Shown here piece by piece: positions 1 to 8,753 of a DNA stretch of 64,000 bases. The notes under the pieces are model-generated. The model was not told the origin of the DNA. It saw only the letters and a program-made list of their open reading frames with translations, and did no database searches. Source of the DNA: Leptospira venezuelensis (lineage in GTDB: Bacteria > Spirochaetota > Leptospiria > Leptospirales > Leptospiraceae); NCBI RefSeq assembly GCF_002150035.1, contig NZ_NETS01000010.1, positions 1,674,001 through 1,738,000 on the forward strand, given 5' to 3'. Within the stretch, counting starts at the first letter, position 1. Each line of letters opens with the position of its first letter. Made by a program: the position numbers and the translations under genes.

Positions 1-1
1 T

Positions 2-364
2 TTAAAAGTGTTGGGCTATTGTGACGATGAAGTCCTAAATGATGAAATTCTAAAAGCCGATTATGTTACTTGTTTCCGAACTGATTCCGTAGGAGAGGCA
101 AACGGGCCCTTGATTCTTTCACATTATTTAGGAGTTCCTGTTGTGGGCTGGTCTTTGGGTTCTATCCCAGAATACGAATTACCTGGAGATAGAATATTTC
201 CTGAAGGGACTTCGATCGAAGAAATATTGGGTCTTCTTTTGTATAAAGATACATTTCAAAAAGTTAAACCGGAAATGCTCAGAAGTCGGGTGTTGGAGTA
301 TTGGGATTTAACATTTGAAAAGTATAAAAAAATGTATTACGACTTAGGCTGGATCTCCCCTTGA
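2..364 (+). CDS. Glycosyltransferase, C-terminal part (5' truncated by window)
   Basis: The frame is open to the left edge, so only the last ~120 residues are present and the true start lies outside. The segment reads as the donor-binding half of a GT-B glycosyltransferase: a stretch ADYVTCFRTDSVGEANGP, then LGVPVVGWSLGSIPEYE, resembles the E-x7-E/P-rich nucleotide-sugar region of GT4-like enzymes. Its TGA overlaps the TTG start of the next gene (TTGA), so it is probably co-translated with the acyltransferase downstream. Together these suggest a surface-polysaccharide locus. The sugar specificity cannot be told. Family assignment is fairly sure; subfamily is not. Confidence 0.65.
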   Translation, partial: LKVLGYCDDEVLNDEILKADYVTCFRTDSVGEANGPLILSHYLGVPVVGWSLGSIPEYELPGDRIFPEGTSIEEILGLLLYKDTFQKVKPEMLRSRVLEYWDLTFEKYKKMYYDLGWISP

Positions 365-2400
365 AACATAATGATTTAGTAAAATACCGTCCAGATATAG
401 ACGGGTTAAGGGCATTAGCCGTTCTATCAGTGGTAATATTCCATGCTTTTCCTTCCCTAATTACGGGGGGATTTGTAGGGGTTGATGTCTTTTTCGTAAT
501 TTCAGGTTATCTAATTTCGAGTATTCTTTTTAAAAATTTGGAAAAGGGGACTTTTAGCTTTTTCGATTTCTATGCAAGAAGGATACGCCGTATCTTTCCT
601 GCCTTACTCGTCGTTCTATTCTTTTGTTTGTTCGCGGGATATTTTATTCTGTTGGGAGAAGAATATAAGCAATTAGGAAAACATACATTTGCAGGCAGTC
701 TTTTCTTTTCAAACCTAGCTTTGTTAAATGAATTTGCAGATTATTTTAACCCAGCTGCGGAGTTGAAACCTTTATTACATCTTTGGTCGCTCGGGATTGA
801 GGAACAATTTTATATATTTTGGCCTTTAGCATTATATGTAGCCTGGAGATTTAGGTTCAATCTATTTCTTGTCACTCTCATAGTAGCTATTATATCATTT
901 TTTTGGAATATAATAGAACTTCATAGGAATCCTATTTACACCTTCTATTTGCCTAACACAAGAGTTTGGGAGTTACTATTTGGAGCAATTTTGGCTTGGT
1001 TCCAAGTGTATAAGGTCGAAACGATAGGTGCACTATTGCCGAATTATTTTAAGAAATTTGAATTTTCAAAGTATAGCATCTCTGCTTCACTCTTAGGTGA
1101 AAAACGATTTCAGAACAGTCTTTCTATTTTGGGATTCGTTTTAATTCTGATTGCTGTCCTCTTCTATAATAAAGAAACTTCTTTTCCGGGATATGCGGCT
1201 TTACTCCCCGTGATTGGGGCAATCGCCATCCTACTCTCCGGTCCGCATGCAATCATCAATAAAAGAATTCTAAGTACAAAGCCTATGGTCTTTGTCGGAT
1301 TAATTAGTTTTCCTTTATATTTATGGCATTGGCCTTTACTCTCTTTTGCGACAATTGTAGAATCAGGAACTCCTTCTATCGAATGGAGAGTTATAGCAAT
1401 ATCTTTATCGTTTCTACTTTCCGTATTAACATGGCATTTTATAGAAAAGAATATTCGTTTTAAAGAAGGAAAACTTGTATTAGGTGCGCTAATTGGATTC
1501 TTATTGGTAGTTGCATTTATCGGGCAAAATATCAACAAAAAGAATGGCTGGGAATGGAGAATTAAAGCGTATAAACAGAATGCACAAATTTTTGAAGGTT
1601 GGCAAGTTGTTGATTCTTCCGCATGCATTCAAAAATTTAAGCCAAAATTTGGGGATAATATTGGATACTGTCTTTTAGGTTTTGCGGACCGAGAACCAGA
1701 TGTTGTTTTGATTGGTGATAGTCATGCAAATTCTTATGCTTACGGATTGATCCGAAAATTTGAAAGCCAAGGATTGAACCTACTAAACATGGGATCTGGG
1801 GGTTGCCCTCCATTTTTCGGAATGATTGGAAATGAAAAATGGCCTTGCGAAAAAGAAAATCGGGCTTTGGAAATTATAGAGAAGGATCCGAAGTTTAAAA
1901 CTATTATTTTGAATAGTGCAGGTCCGAGGTATGTAAATTTAAGTACCTACGATGATAAGACCACTCTTAAAGGTATTCGATATCAATACAGACCGGATAT
2001 CTCGGATCCGAAACAAGCATTTCGACAGGCCTTTTATGATACGATGAGAAGATTAACTCAAGCCGGCAAAGAGATTATTTATATTGTGGATTTTCCCGAG
2101 TTGGATTTTGATCCAAAGAGTTGTGTTGAATTGAGGCCATTCCGTCTGAGCGCCAAAAATCTGGAAGAATCATGCCGGGTCAGACGAGTAGATTTTGATA
2201 ATAGAAATAAAGAATATCATGAAATCGTAAATTCCGTTCGAAAGGATTTTCCTAACGTAAAGATCTGGGAGGCGTGGAAGGAATTTTGTGACGAAAAATT
2301 TTGTTACGCTCTAAAAGATGAGAAGTTATTGTATTGGGATAGTCACCATCTTTCGTTGGAAGGGTCCTATTGGTTAGGGAAAAAATATGATCCAAAGTGA
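361..2400 (+). CDS. Acyltransferase-3 / SGNH-hydrolase fusion, OafA-like (copy 1)
   Basis: This is a 679-residue membrane O-acyltransferase of the OafA/YrhL type, expected to transfer acetyl groups from the inner membrane onto extracytoplasmic glycans. The N-terminal half carries the family opening YRPDIDGLRALAVLS with the probable catalytic His28 (FHAFP), then about ten membrane segments and LHLWSLGIEEQFYIFWPL near residue 140. The C-terminal third is an SGNH domain: GDSHANS with nucleophile Ser454 and DSHH (Asp660, His663) at the end. The TTG start overlaps the preceding stop, and the same residues begin at an ATG in the paralogue just downstream, which supports the start. The substrate is probably O-antigen or another surface glycan; this is inferred from the glycosyltransferase upstream. 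Confidence 0.9.
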   Translation: MKHNDLVKYRPDIDGLRALAVLSVVIFHAFPSLITGGFVGVDVFFVISGYLISSILFKNLEKGTFSFFDFYARRIRRIFPALLVVLFFCLFAGYFILLGEEYKQLGKHTFAGSLFFSNLALLNEFADYFNPAAELKPLLHLWSLGIEEQFYIFWPLALYVAWRFRFNLFLVTLIVAIISFFWNIIELHRNPIYTFYLPNTRVWELLFGAILAWFQVYKVETIGALLPNYFKKFEFSKYSISASLLGEKRFQNSLSILGFVLILIAVLFYNKETSFPGYAALLPVIGAIAILLSGPHAIINKRILSTKPMVFVGLISFPLYLWHWPLLSFATIVESGTPSIEWRVIAISLSFLLSVLTWHFIEKNIRFKEGKLVLGALIGFLLVVAFIGQNINKKNGWEWRIKAYKQNAQIFEGWQVVDSSACIQKFKPKFGDNIGYCLLGFADREPDVVLIGDSHANSYAYGLIRKFESQGLNLLNMGSGGCPPFFGMIGNEKWPCEKENRALEIIEKDPKFKTIILNSAGPRYVNLSTYDDKTTLKGIRYQYRPDISDPKQAFRQAFYDTMRRLTQAGKEIIYIVDFPELDFDPKSCVELRPFRLSAKNLEESCRVRRVDFDNRNKEYHEIVNSVRKDFPNVKIWEAWKEFCDEKFCYALKDEKLLYWDSHHLSLEGSYWLGKKYDPK

Positions 2401-2452
2401 ACATCTCAAAGTTTAAGAAATATTTTGATATTTATAAAATTAAGAAAAAAAC

Positions 2453-4486
2453 ATGAAACATAATGATTTAGTGAAATACCGCCCAGATATAGACGGGTTA
2501 AGAGCGTTAGCTGTTCTCTCCGTAGTCCTATTCCATGCATTTCCTTCCGTAATAACTGGAGGTTTTGTCGGGGTAGATGTTTTTTTTGTAATATCTGGTT
2601 ATCTTATTTCCAGCATACTTTTCAAAAACTTAGGGAAGGGGACTTTCAGTTTCGGTGATTTCTACGCTCGTAGGGTTCGCCGAATTTTCCCAGCCTTGCT
2701 GGTCGTGTTATTTTTCTGCGCGATTGTAGGTTATTTTATCCTTTTAGGAGAAGAGTATAAACAATTAGGCAGACACACGGTTGCGGGTAGTTTATTTTAT
2801 TCTAATATAGCTCTTTTGGATGATTTAACGGATTATTTTGACACAACGGCAGAGATGAAACCTTTGTTACATCTTTGGTCCCTTGGGATAGAGGAGCAAT
2901 TTTATATATTCTGGCCTTTGGCTTTGTATATCACTTGGAGATTTAGGTTCAATCTACTTCTTATTACTTTTGTATCCGCAATGGTTTCCTTTTTTTGGAA
3001 TTTGATAGAATTTAATAGGAATCCGATCTTCACTTTTTATCTTCCTTATACAAGGGTTTGGGAATTATTGTTCGGTGCGATCTTGGCTTGGTTCCAAACT
3101 AGTAAAGTTGAAACAGTTGGAGATTTGTTACCGAATTATTTTAGAAAATTTGAATTTTCGAAATACCCAATTTCTTTCCCATTACTAAACAAAAGAATCG
3201 TACAAAATTCGATTTCGATTTTAGGATTTGGTCTGATTCTTATTTCCGTCTTCTTTTATAATAAGGACACAGCTTTTCCTGGCTTTGCAGCCTTGCTTCC
3301 AGTTTTAGGTGCACTATTTATTCTTTTGTCCGGTCCGGAAGGAATTGTGAACCGGAAAATTCTTAGTTTGAGAGCGATTGTATTTGTCGGGTTAATTAGC
3401 TTTCCATTATATTTATGGCATTGGCCATTATTATCTTTTGCAACAATTGTAGAAGCGGGGACACCTGCTCAAGAGTGGCGAATCTTAGCTGTTATTTTAT
3501 CGTTTCTATTCTCAATCTTAACATGGCATTTTGTAGAAAAGAACATTCGATTTAGAGAGAGCCGTCTTGTATTGGGTAGCTTGGTCGGATTATTAATCGT
3601 GATCGCTTTCCTTGGGCATAATATCTATAAAAGGAACGGCTGGGAATGGAGAGTAAGAGAGTATAAAGAAAACGCAAAAATTTTCGAAGGTTGGCAAATA
3701 AACGAACCTACTTGTGTCAAAAAATTTAGAGCTAAATACGGCGAAAATATCTTTTGCTGCCTTGTTGGATCTACTGAGAAAGAGCCTGATGTAGTTCTGA
3801 TGGGTGATAGTCATGCAAATTCTTTGGCTTACGGATTGATCCGAAAATTCGAAAAAGAAGGATTGAATCTGTTGAATATGGGAAGAGGAGGTTGTCCTCC
3901 ATTCTTTGGAATAGAAGCCGATCCTAAAAGACCTTGTCATAGCGAAAATTTTATACTCGAGCAACTGGAAAGAGACCCCAAGATCAAGAAAATTATCTTA
4001 AACAGTCGCGGGCCTAGATATATGACTGGAAAGGGTTATGGGGAAATTGAATCGAAGGCTAGCGGCGGTGCAAAATACCGGGACATTACTGACCCGAAAA
4101 TAGCATTCAAACAGGCAATGTTTGATACGCTTACAAGATTTACCAAAGCAGGAAAGGAAATCGTATACATTGTGGATATTCCAGAAATTGGATTTGATCC
4201 TAAACGTTGCGTTCCTCTAAGACCTTTTAGGTTGGATTTTACAAGCTCCGATTCCAATTGTAGAATTGATCGTAAAGATTTCGAGGAACGAAATCGAGAA
4301 TATCATGAAATTGTAAACTCAATACGTACGAATTTCCCGAACATTAAGATTTGGGAAGCTTGGAAAAGTTTATGCGACGAAAAGTTTTGTTACGCAATGG
4401 CCGATGGAAAACTTTTATATAGGGATAGTAACCACCTTTCTATGGAAGGCTCTTACTGGTTGGGAGAAAAATACGATCCAAAATAA
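2453..4486 (+). CDS. Acyltransferase-3 / SGNH-hydrolase fusion, OafA-like (copy 2)
   Basis: This 677-residue protein is a close paralogue of the gene 52 bases upstream, with the same architecture: acyltransferase-3 domain with His28, about ten membrane helices, and a periplasmic SGNH domain with GDSHANS (Ser453) and DSNH (Asp658, His661). The first ~60 bases of the two genes are nearly identical apart from silent changes. Divergence is larger in the membrane loops and in the middle of the SGNH domain (around residues 520-560), where acceptor choice could differ. All visible catalytic residues are kept in both copies, so neither looks dead. A strong hairpin follows the stop codon. Confidence 0.9.
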   Translation: MKHNDLVKYRPDIDGLRALAVLSVVLFHAFPSVITGGFVGVDVFFVISGYLISSILFKNLGKGTFSFGDFYARRVRRIFPALLVVLFFCAIVGYFILLGEEYKQLGRHTVAGSLFYSNIALLDDLTDYFDTTAEMKPLLHLWSLGIEEQFYIFWPLALYITWRFRFNLLLITFVSAMVSFFWNLIEFNRNPIFTFYLPYTRVWELLFGAILAWFQTSKVETVGDLLPNYFRKFEFSKYPISFPLLNKRIVQNSISILGFGLILISVFFYNKDTAFPGFAALLPVLGALFILLSGPEGIVNRKILSLRAIVFVGLISFPLYLWHWPLLSFATIVEAGTPAQEWRILAVILSFLFSILTWHFVEKNIRFRESRLVLGSLVGLLIVIAFLGHNIYKRNGWEWRVREYKENAKIFEGWQINEPTCVKKFRAKYGENIFCCLVGSTEKEPDVVLMGDSHANSLAYGLIRKFEKEGLNLLNMGRGGCPPFFGIEADPKRPCHSENFILEQLERDPKIKKIILNSRGPRYMTGKGYGEIESKASGGAKYRDITDPKIAFKQAMFDTLTRFTKAGKEIVYIVDIPEIGFDPKRCVPLRPFRLDFTSSDSNCRIDRKDFEERNREYHEIVNSIRTNFPNIKIWEAWKSLCDEKFCYAMADGKLLYRDSNHLSMEGSYWLGEKYDPK

Positions 4487-4500
4487 GTACTGATTCTTTT

Positions 4501-4537
4501 AAGATTAGCTTGGGCTTTTTGCCTGAGCTGATCTTTC
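4501..4537 (+). terminator. Intrinsic terminator after acyltransferase pair
   Basis: A near-perfect hairpin lies 15 bases after the stop of the second acyltransferase. Arm 4502-4515 pairs with 4521-4534 over 14 positions (three G-T wobbles) around a five-T loop, and is followed by a T-rich stretch TTTCTTATCTT. It sits between convergent genes. The T-rich side serves the plus strand; on the minus strand (purK) there is no T run, so it may stop that transcript only weakly. Confidence 0.65.
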
Positions 4538-4544
4538 TTATCTT

Positions 4545-5663
4545 CTAAAACGCCTTTTCCGCTCCTTCACCCACATAGTTCCAATGTCCCATCTTCCTAT
4601 CCTGTCTCGGATCGGACTTTCCATAAAGATGTAAAGTGTATCTTTCATCGGCAAGATAATTTGCCCAAAGAGAAGAATCAGGAAGATAATCTTGTCCTAA
4701 GATATTTTTCATGGATGAAGGTTGAGAAGTAAGTTCAGAAGGAAGAGGAAGTCCAGTAAGACATCTGAGCTGAAGTTGGAATTGTGAAATATTAGCTCCG
4801 TTCTGAGAAAAATGCCCAGAGTTATGAGGTCTTGGAGCAAATTCATTCAGGACGATCTTATCACCTTTAATAAAAAATTCCAGACCGAATACACCGACGT
4901 AATCAATTCCTTCTGCTAGGATTTTAGCGGATTCTATCATTTGTTTTTTGACAGAGTTCGAAAAGTTTCCAGGATGAATGGTGAGATCCAAGATATGATT
5001 CTTATGAATATTTTCAGAAGGAGAATAACAAAGTATATTTCCTTTCTGATCTCTTGCTAAGATCACAGAACCTTCTGTATCGAACTCATACCATTCTTCT
5101 AAGATCAGATCAAGAGGTTCTTGTCCGAGTGAGCCTACCCAAGCTCTAAATTCCTCTTTGGTTTTAAATTTGGTTTGTCCTTTTCCATCGTAACCAAAAG
5201 AAGAAGTTTTTAAAACTGCAGGAAATTTGGATGTCTCGGCTGCTTTTGTAGCTTCTATCTTATTTGTGATGGGATAAAAAGGTACAGTAGGAAGTCCTAA
5301 TTTAGAAAATAATGTTTTTTCTCTGATCCTGTGTTGTGCGATCCGTATACATTCCGGACTTGGGAAAACAGGAAGCAAATTTTTTTTGGAATATTCGGAG
5401 ATAAGGTTTAGTTCGGCACCTGGTATATTTTCGAACTCGAATGTAAGTGCATCTATTGACTTTAAAAAAGTTTGAAGTGAATTTTCATCTTCATAAGGAG
5501 CTACTGTTTCTAAAGCCCCAACCAAGGAAGCAGGGCTATTTCTTTCCGGAGAATAAACGGATACCTGATAACCCATTCGGATTGCTTCTTGCGCGAACAT
5601 TCTTCCGAGCTGACCGGATCCCATTACTCCAAGCCTTGCAGGAGGAACTAAAATTTTTGTCAT
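4545..5663 (-). CDS. purK: N5-carboxyaminoimidazole ribonucleotide synthase
   Basis: PurK makes N5-CAIR from AIR, bicarbonate and ATP in purine synthesis; it acts with PurE, encoded immediately upstream. The 372-residue protein has the ATP-grasp layout: an N-terminal Rossmann-like segment LGVMGSGQLGRMF, the ATP-binding LKTSSFGYDGKGQ near residue 150, then the grasp domain with LEEWYEFDTEGSVI and NEFAPRPHNSGHFS, the usual PurK signature. The start ATG overlaps the purE stop (ATGA), giving translational coupling. Length matches the family. Nothing unusual. Confidence 0.95.
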   Translation of the reverse strand: MTKILVPPARLGVMGSGQLGRMFAQEAIRMGYQVSVYSPERNSPASLVGALETVAPYEDENSLQTFLKSIDALTFEFENIPGAELNLISEYSKKNLLPVFPSPECIRIAQHRIREKTLFSKLGLPTVPFYPITNKIEATKAAETSKFPAVLKTSSFGYDGKGQTKFKTKEEFRAWVGSLGQEPLDLILEEWYEFDTEGSVILARDQKGNILCYSPSENIHKNHILDLTIHPGNFSNSVKKQMIESAKILAEGIDYVGVFGLEFFIKGDKIVLNEFAPRPHNSGHFSQNGANISQFQLQLRCLTGLPLPSELTSQPSSMKNILGQDYLPDSSLWANYLADERYTLHLYGKSDPRQDRKMGHWNYVGEGAEKAF

Positions 5664-6148
5664 ATTAGATCTTTGTTCTTGGACAATGCTTCTTCTCTGA
5701 TATCGTTTCTGTATTGTTCCAATTTTTGTGATAATGTTTCGTCTTGAAGTGATAATATTCTCGCAGCGAGTAATCCCGCATTTTTTGCTCCTGCAGTTCC
5801 GATGGCAAGTGTTCCTACTGGAACTCCTCCTGGCATCTGCACAATGGATAATAAACTGTCCATTCCGGAAAGAGCCTTACTTTGTACGGGTACTCCGAGC
5901 ACGGGTAAAGTAGTAAGAGAGGCAACCATGCCGGGAAGATGAGCCGCTCCACCAGCACCTGCTATGATGATCTCAAAACCTTTGGATCTTGCAGATTTAG
6001 AAAATTCGAATAATAACTCTGGAGAACGATGCGCGGATACGATTTCAGTATGGCTTTCTATCCCAAATTGTTTTAGGATCGATACGGCTTCTTTCATGGT
6101 TTCCCAATCAGAACTGCTTCCCATTATAATAGCAACTTTCGTTTTCAC
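5660..6148 (-). CDS. purE: N5-CAIR mutase (class I PurE)
   Basis: PurE converts N5-CAIR to CAIR. The 162-residue protein shows the class I signature IIMGSSSDWETM at the N-terminus, SAHRSPE near residue 40, and the glycine-rich GAGGAAHLPGMVASLT loop. The start is GTG, chosen because AAAGGAA sits nine bases upstream. Pairing with purK through an ATGA overlap fits the bacterial two-step route, in which class I PurE needs PurK. A 48-base spacer separates it from murF, probably still in one transcript. Confidence 0.95.
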   Translation of the reverse strand: MKTKVAIIMGSSSDWETMKEAVSILKQFGIESHTEIVSAHRSPELLFEFSKSARSKGFEIIIAGAGGAAHLPGMVASLTTLPVLGVPVQSKALSGMDSLLSIVQMPGGVPVGTLAIGTAGAKNAGLLAARILSLQDETLSQKLEQYRNDIREEALSKNKDLI

Positions 6149-6196
6149 ACTTGCAAATTCCTTTAAGATCGATTCACCGGCAAGCCGGAAAACGTT

Positions 6197-7618
6197 CTAT
6201 GACGTCATAGTTCCTGAATTTAATTCTTCCACAGCTCTTTCTAATTTCATTCCTCTGGAGGCTTTTGCTAATAGATAAGAGCCGGGAGGCACTTCCTTGC
6301 GGATCGTATTCACTAGGTTTTTGAGGCCTTCTTCGTCTCCAGGAAAGGAGAAGGATAGAAGACCTCGATTCGCTTTTTTTCGAAAACTCTTGAGAGCATG
6401 CGAAGATTCTGTTCCGAATAGAAAGATTCCTTTGCAGTTCTTTAAACTTGCTGCAAAACTTCCGATCTCAGTATGGAACTTTCGAGAATAATTTCCTACT
6501 TCTTTCATGTCTCCTAACACTGCGTAAAATCCTTCTTCTCCAGAGATTTGGGAACAAGCTTCCAGCGAGGATAACATGGACTCTCGATTTGCATTATAAG
6601 TGTCGTTCAGAATTTTATAATGTCCTGCTTGGAAATCCAATCGTTTGTCGCCGGCTCTGAAGTTTTGGATTCCATCCTGTATCCAATCTGTAGGAGTACC
6701 AAGTTCTTCCAGTAGAGATACGCATAACGCTAGATTTTCTAAAAGTTTAATTCCAGGAAGGCTCCAGTTCAGGGAATAATTCAGAAAAGAGATCTTAAAT
6801 CCTTCTCTGTTTGTTTCTATTATTTCGATTCTTCTTTTAAGGGGGATGGCTTTAAATTTAATCCCGTATCGTAAACATTTGCGTTTTAGGAAATTTTTAT
6901 ATTCACCCGTTTCAGGATAGAATAACGCTCCACCTCTACTCATCCCTTCCAATACTTCTGCTTTAGCTTTTGCGATTCCTTTTCTGGACCCTAATAATTC
7001 TATATGTGCTGTTCCGATTGTGGTGATGATTGAATAATCAGGCTTTGCCATTTTTGTGAGTCGGGAAATTTCTCCTGCATGGTTCATTCCCATCTCGCAT
7101 ACAACATATCTAGTCTTTGAGTTGATTCTAAATAATGTGAATGGGACTCCAATTTCATTATTATAGTTTTTTTCAGTGACCAGCAAACCTTCTTCCAATG
7201 ATGAAAGGCAAGAGGATAAGATCTCTTTTGTGGTGGTCTTTCCGCTGGAGCCAGTGACCGCTATTAAGATTGGATTAAATCTGGATCTATGAAATGTAGC
7301 AAGCTTTCCTAATGCGAGTAATGTGTCCTTTACTTGGATTGCCTTAAATCTTTGTTCGGAACTAAGACTTTCTAAGATAGGATGATCCTTCTCGCATAAA
7401 AAGTAAGAGGCACCTTTTTCCAAGGCATCCAATATAAATTCATGCCCGTCTCTATTTCCTCTTAAAGGTACGAATAAAGTCCCAGGTTCCACCATTCCAG
7501 AAGCAGTGCTGATGCTTGTGATCTCTGATTCTTTTTGAAAGGAGAAGTCGGATGAACTTTGTAGTATCCTTCTTACTGTTTCCGGATCATATTGAAATGG
7601 GGCTTTCATCAGACCCAA
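6197..7618 (-). CDS. murF: UDP-MurNAc-tripeptide--D-alanyl-D-alanine ligase
   Basis: MurF adds D-Ala-D-Ala to the UDP-muramyl tripeptide in the last cytoplasmic step of peptidoglycan precursor synthesis. The 473-residue protein has the Mur-ligase order: N-terminal UDP-binding domain, ATP-binding loop VTGSSGKTTTKE at residues 121-132, central GMNHAGEI, and the C-terminal NDTYNANRESM segment. A TTG at 7616-7618 has a well-spaced AGGAAG, whereas the ATG three codons later (7607-7609) is too far from it, so the TTG is preferred but not certain. It is the first gene of a murF-purE-purK run. Confidence 0.93.
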   Translation of the reverse strand: MGLMKAPFQYDPETVRRILQSSSDFSFQKESEITSISTASGMVEPGTLFVPLRGNRDGHEFILDALEKGASYFLCEKDHPILESLSSEQRFKAIQVKDTLLALGKLATFHRSRFNPILIAVTGSSGKTTTKEILSSCLSSLEEGLLVTEKNYNNEIGVPFTLFRINSKTRYVVCEMGMNHAGEISRLTKMAKPDYSIITTIGTAHIELLGSRKGIAKAKAEVLEGMSRGGALFYPETGEYKNFLKRKCLRYGIKFKAIPLKRRIEIIETNREGFKISFLNYSLNWSLPGIKLLENLALCVSLLEELGTPTDWIQDGIQNFRAGDKRLDFQAGHYKILNDTYNANRESMLSSLEACSQISGEEGFYAVLGDMKEVGNYSRKFHTEIGSFAASLKNCKGIFLFGTESSHALKSFRKKANRGLLSFSFPGDEEGLKNLVNTIRKEVPPGSYLLAKASRGMKLERAVEELNSGTMTS

Positions 7619-7642
7619 TATCTTCCTACCTAAAATACTCGC

Positions 7643-7670
7643 AGTCTATTTTTAAAAATTCCTCTTGCAA
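7643..7670 (-). promoter_or_regulatory. Possible promoter for murF-purE-purK
   Basis: On the minus strand TTGCAA (7670-7665) and TAGACT (7648-7643) are separated by 16 bases and end 24 bases before the murF start. Both boxes match sigma-70 consensus at about four positions. It lies in the 75-base gap between divergent genes. The call rests on spacing and partial matches only. Confidence 0.3.
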
Positions 7671-7693
7671 GCTTCCGGTTCCGGTTTTCAAGT

Positions 7694-8749
7694 ATGTGGA
7701 TGCGAAAAACCAAGGTCGTTTTAATCGGTTTAGGAAGGATCGCTTCTTCCTTGGAAAAAGATCCGTATAGATCCAAACCCTGTACTCATTCTGGGGTCTT
7801 ATTCTCTTCTTGGGGGTTAAAGAATTTTGAGTTTTTGGGAGGAGTGGATCCTAATCCAGATAAAATAGAGAAGTTTCGCAAACAGTGGAAACTTTCCGAA
7901 GAGATGACCTTTTCTGGTTCAGATCAGTTTCCTTCTAAGATCATACCTGATCTTGCGATCATCTCGAGTCCTTCTGAAAATCATTATAGAAATGCATTGG
8001 AATGGATCGATAGGGGCATTAAAAATTTTCTGATTGAAAAGCCGATTTGTGAAACTTTCTTACAAGCTAAGGATTTGGAAAAAATTTCCCGTAAGAAAGG
8101 AATTCGTATTTGGATCAATCATGAGAGAAGATACCATCCTAAATATGCATGGGCAAAGCAGGTTTTGGACTCTCAAAAATACGGACCAATTCGAACGATC
8201 CGCGCTTCCGTTTTGACTTCTGCTTTGGCTCCCGGTAGGGCATTCCAAGGAAGGACTGGCCCATTATTCCATGATGGAACTCATGCAGTAGATTTGATCT
8301 ATTGGTTTTTGGGAAAACCGGATCGGATTCGTTCTTCTTTGACTAGAAGGAAAGGTATTCCAATAGAAGATAGGGCACTCGCGTTCTTAGAATATAAGTC
8401 CGGGCAAGCGGTGTTCTTGGAGGCTGGGGGTGCGAGGAAGTATTTCCAATTCGAAATGGATATTATGACCGAAGAGGCTCGCATCCTTCTATCCAACGAC
8501 GGTATGAGACTTTTCGTTTCCAAACCCTCTAAAAAATACAAAGGATTTAATAGTTTGACGGAAGTCTCATTTCCCGAAAAATCATTCCTCGGATCGAACC
8601 CGTTCATGAACCTTTATGCGGAGATACGCAATGTTCTTACGGGAAAGTCGGAAAGAATCACCGGGGATATCGGAGAAAATTTAGGTATCATGGAACTTTT
8701 ACATAAGATCAAAGCCGGCGCCGAAATCAGAACGGTTTCGGAAATCTAA
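7694..8749 (+). CDS. Gfo/Idh/MocA-family oxidoreductase
   Basis: This is a 351-residue NAD(P)-dependent dehydrogenase of the Gfo/Idh/MocA family, which act mostly on sugars and cyclitols. The N-terminal Rossmann motif is VVLIGLGRIASSLE (residues 8-21), and the hallmark EKP is at 115-117 (NFLIEKPICE). A C-terminal alpha/beta domain includes LFHDGTHAVDLIYWF, where the His/Asp residues normally line the active site. Either ATG 7694 or ATG 7700 could start the protein; no clear ribosome site separates them. It is the first gene of the run that leads into ubiB-like and lspA, with four bases to the next gene. The substrate is unknown. Confidence 0.85.
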   Translation: MWMRKTKVVLIGLGRIASSLEKDPYRSKPCTHSGVLFSSWGLKNFEFLGGVDPNPDKIEKFRKQWKLSEEMTFSGSDQFPSKIIPDLAIISSPSENHYRNALEWIDRGIKNFLIEKPICETFLQAKDLEKISRKKGIRIWINHERRYHPKYAWAKQVLDSQKYGPIRTIRASVLTSALAPGRAFQGRTGPLFHDGTHAVDLIYWFLGKPDRIRSSLTRRKGIPIEDRALAFLEYKSGQAVFLEAGGARKYFQFEMDIMTEEARILLSNDGMRLFVSKPSKKYKGFNSLTEVSFPEKSFLGSNPFMNLYAEIRNVLTGKSERITGDIGENLGIMELLHKIKAGAEIRTVSEI

Positions 8750-8753
8750 GCCT

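Noticed and set aside
1164..1628. 154-residue open frame antisense to the first acyltransferase
   Set aside because: It lies wholly within a clear membrane-protein gene on the other strand, and its composition is the complement of hydrophobic codons. No ribosome site or family similarity.
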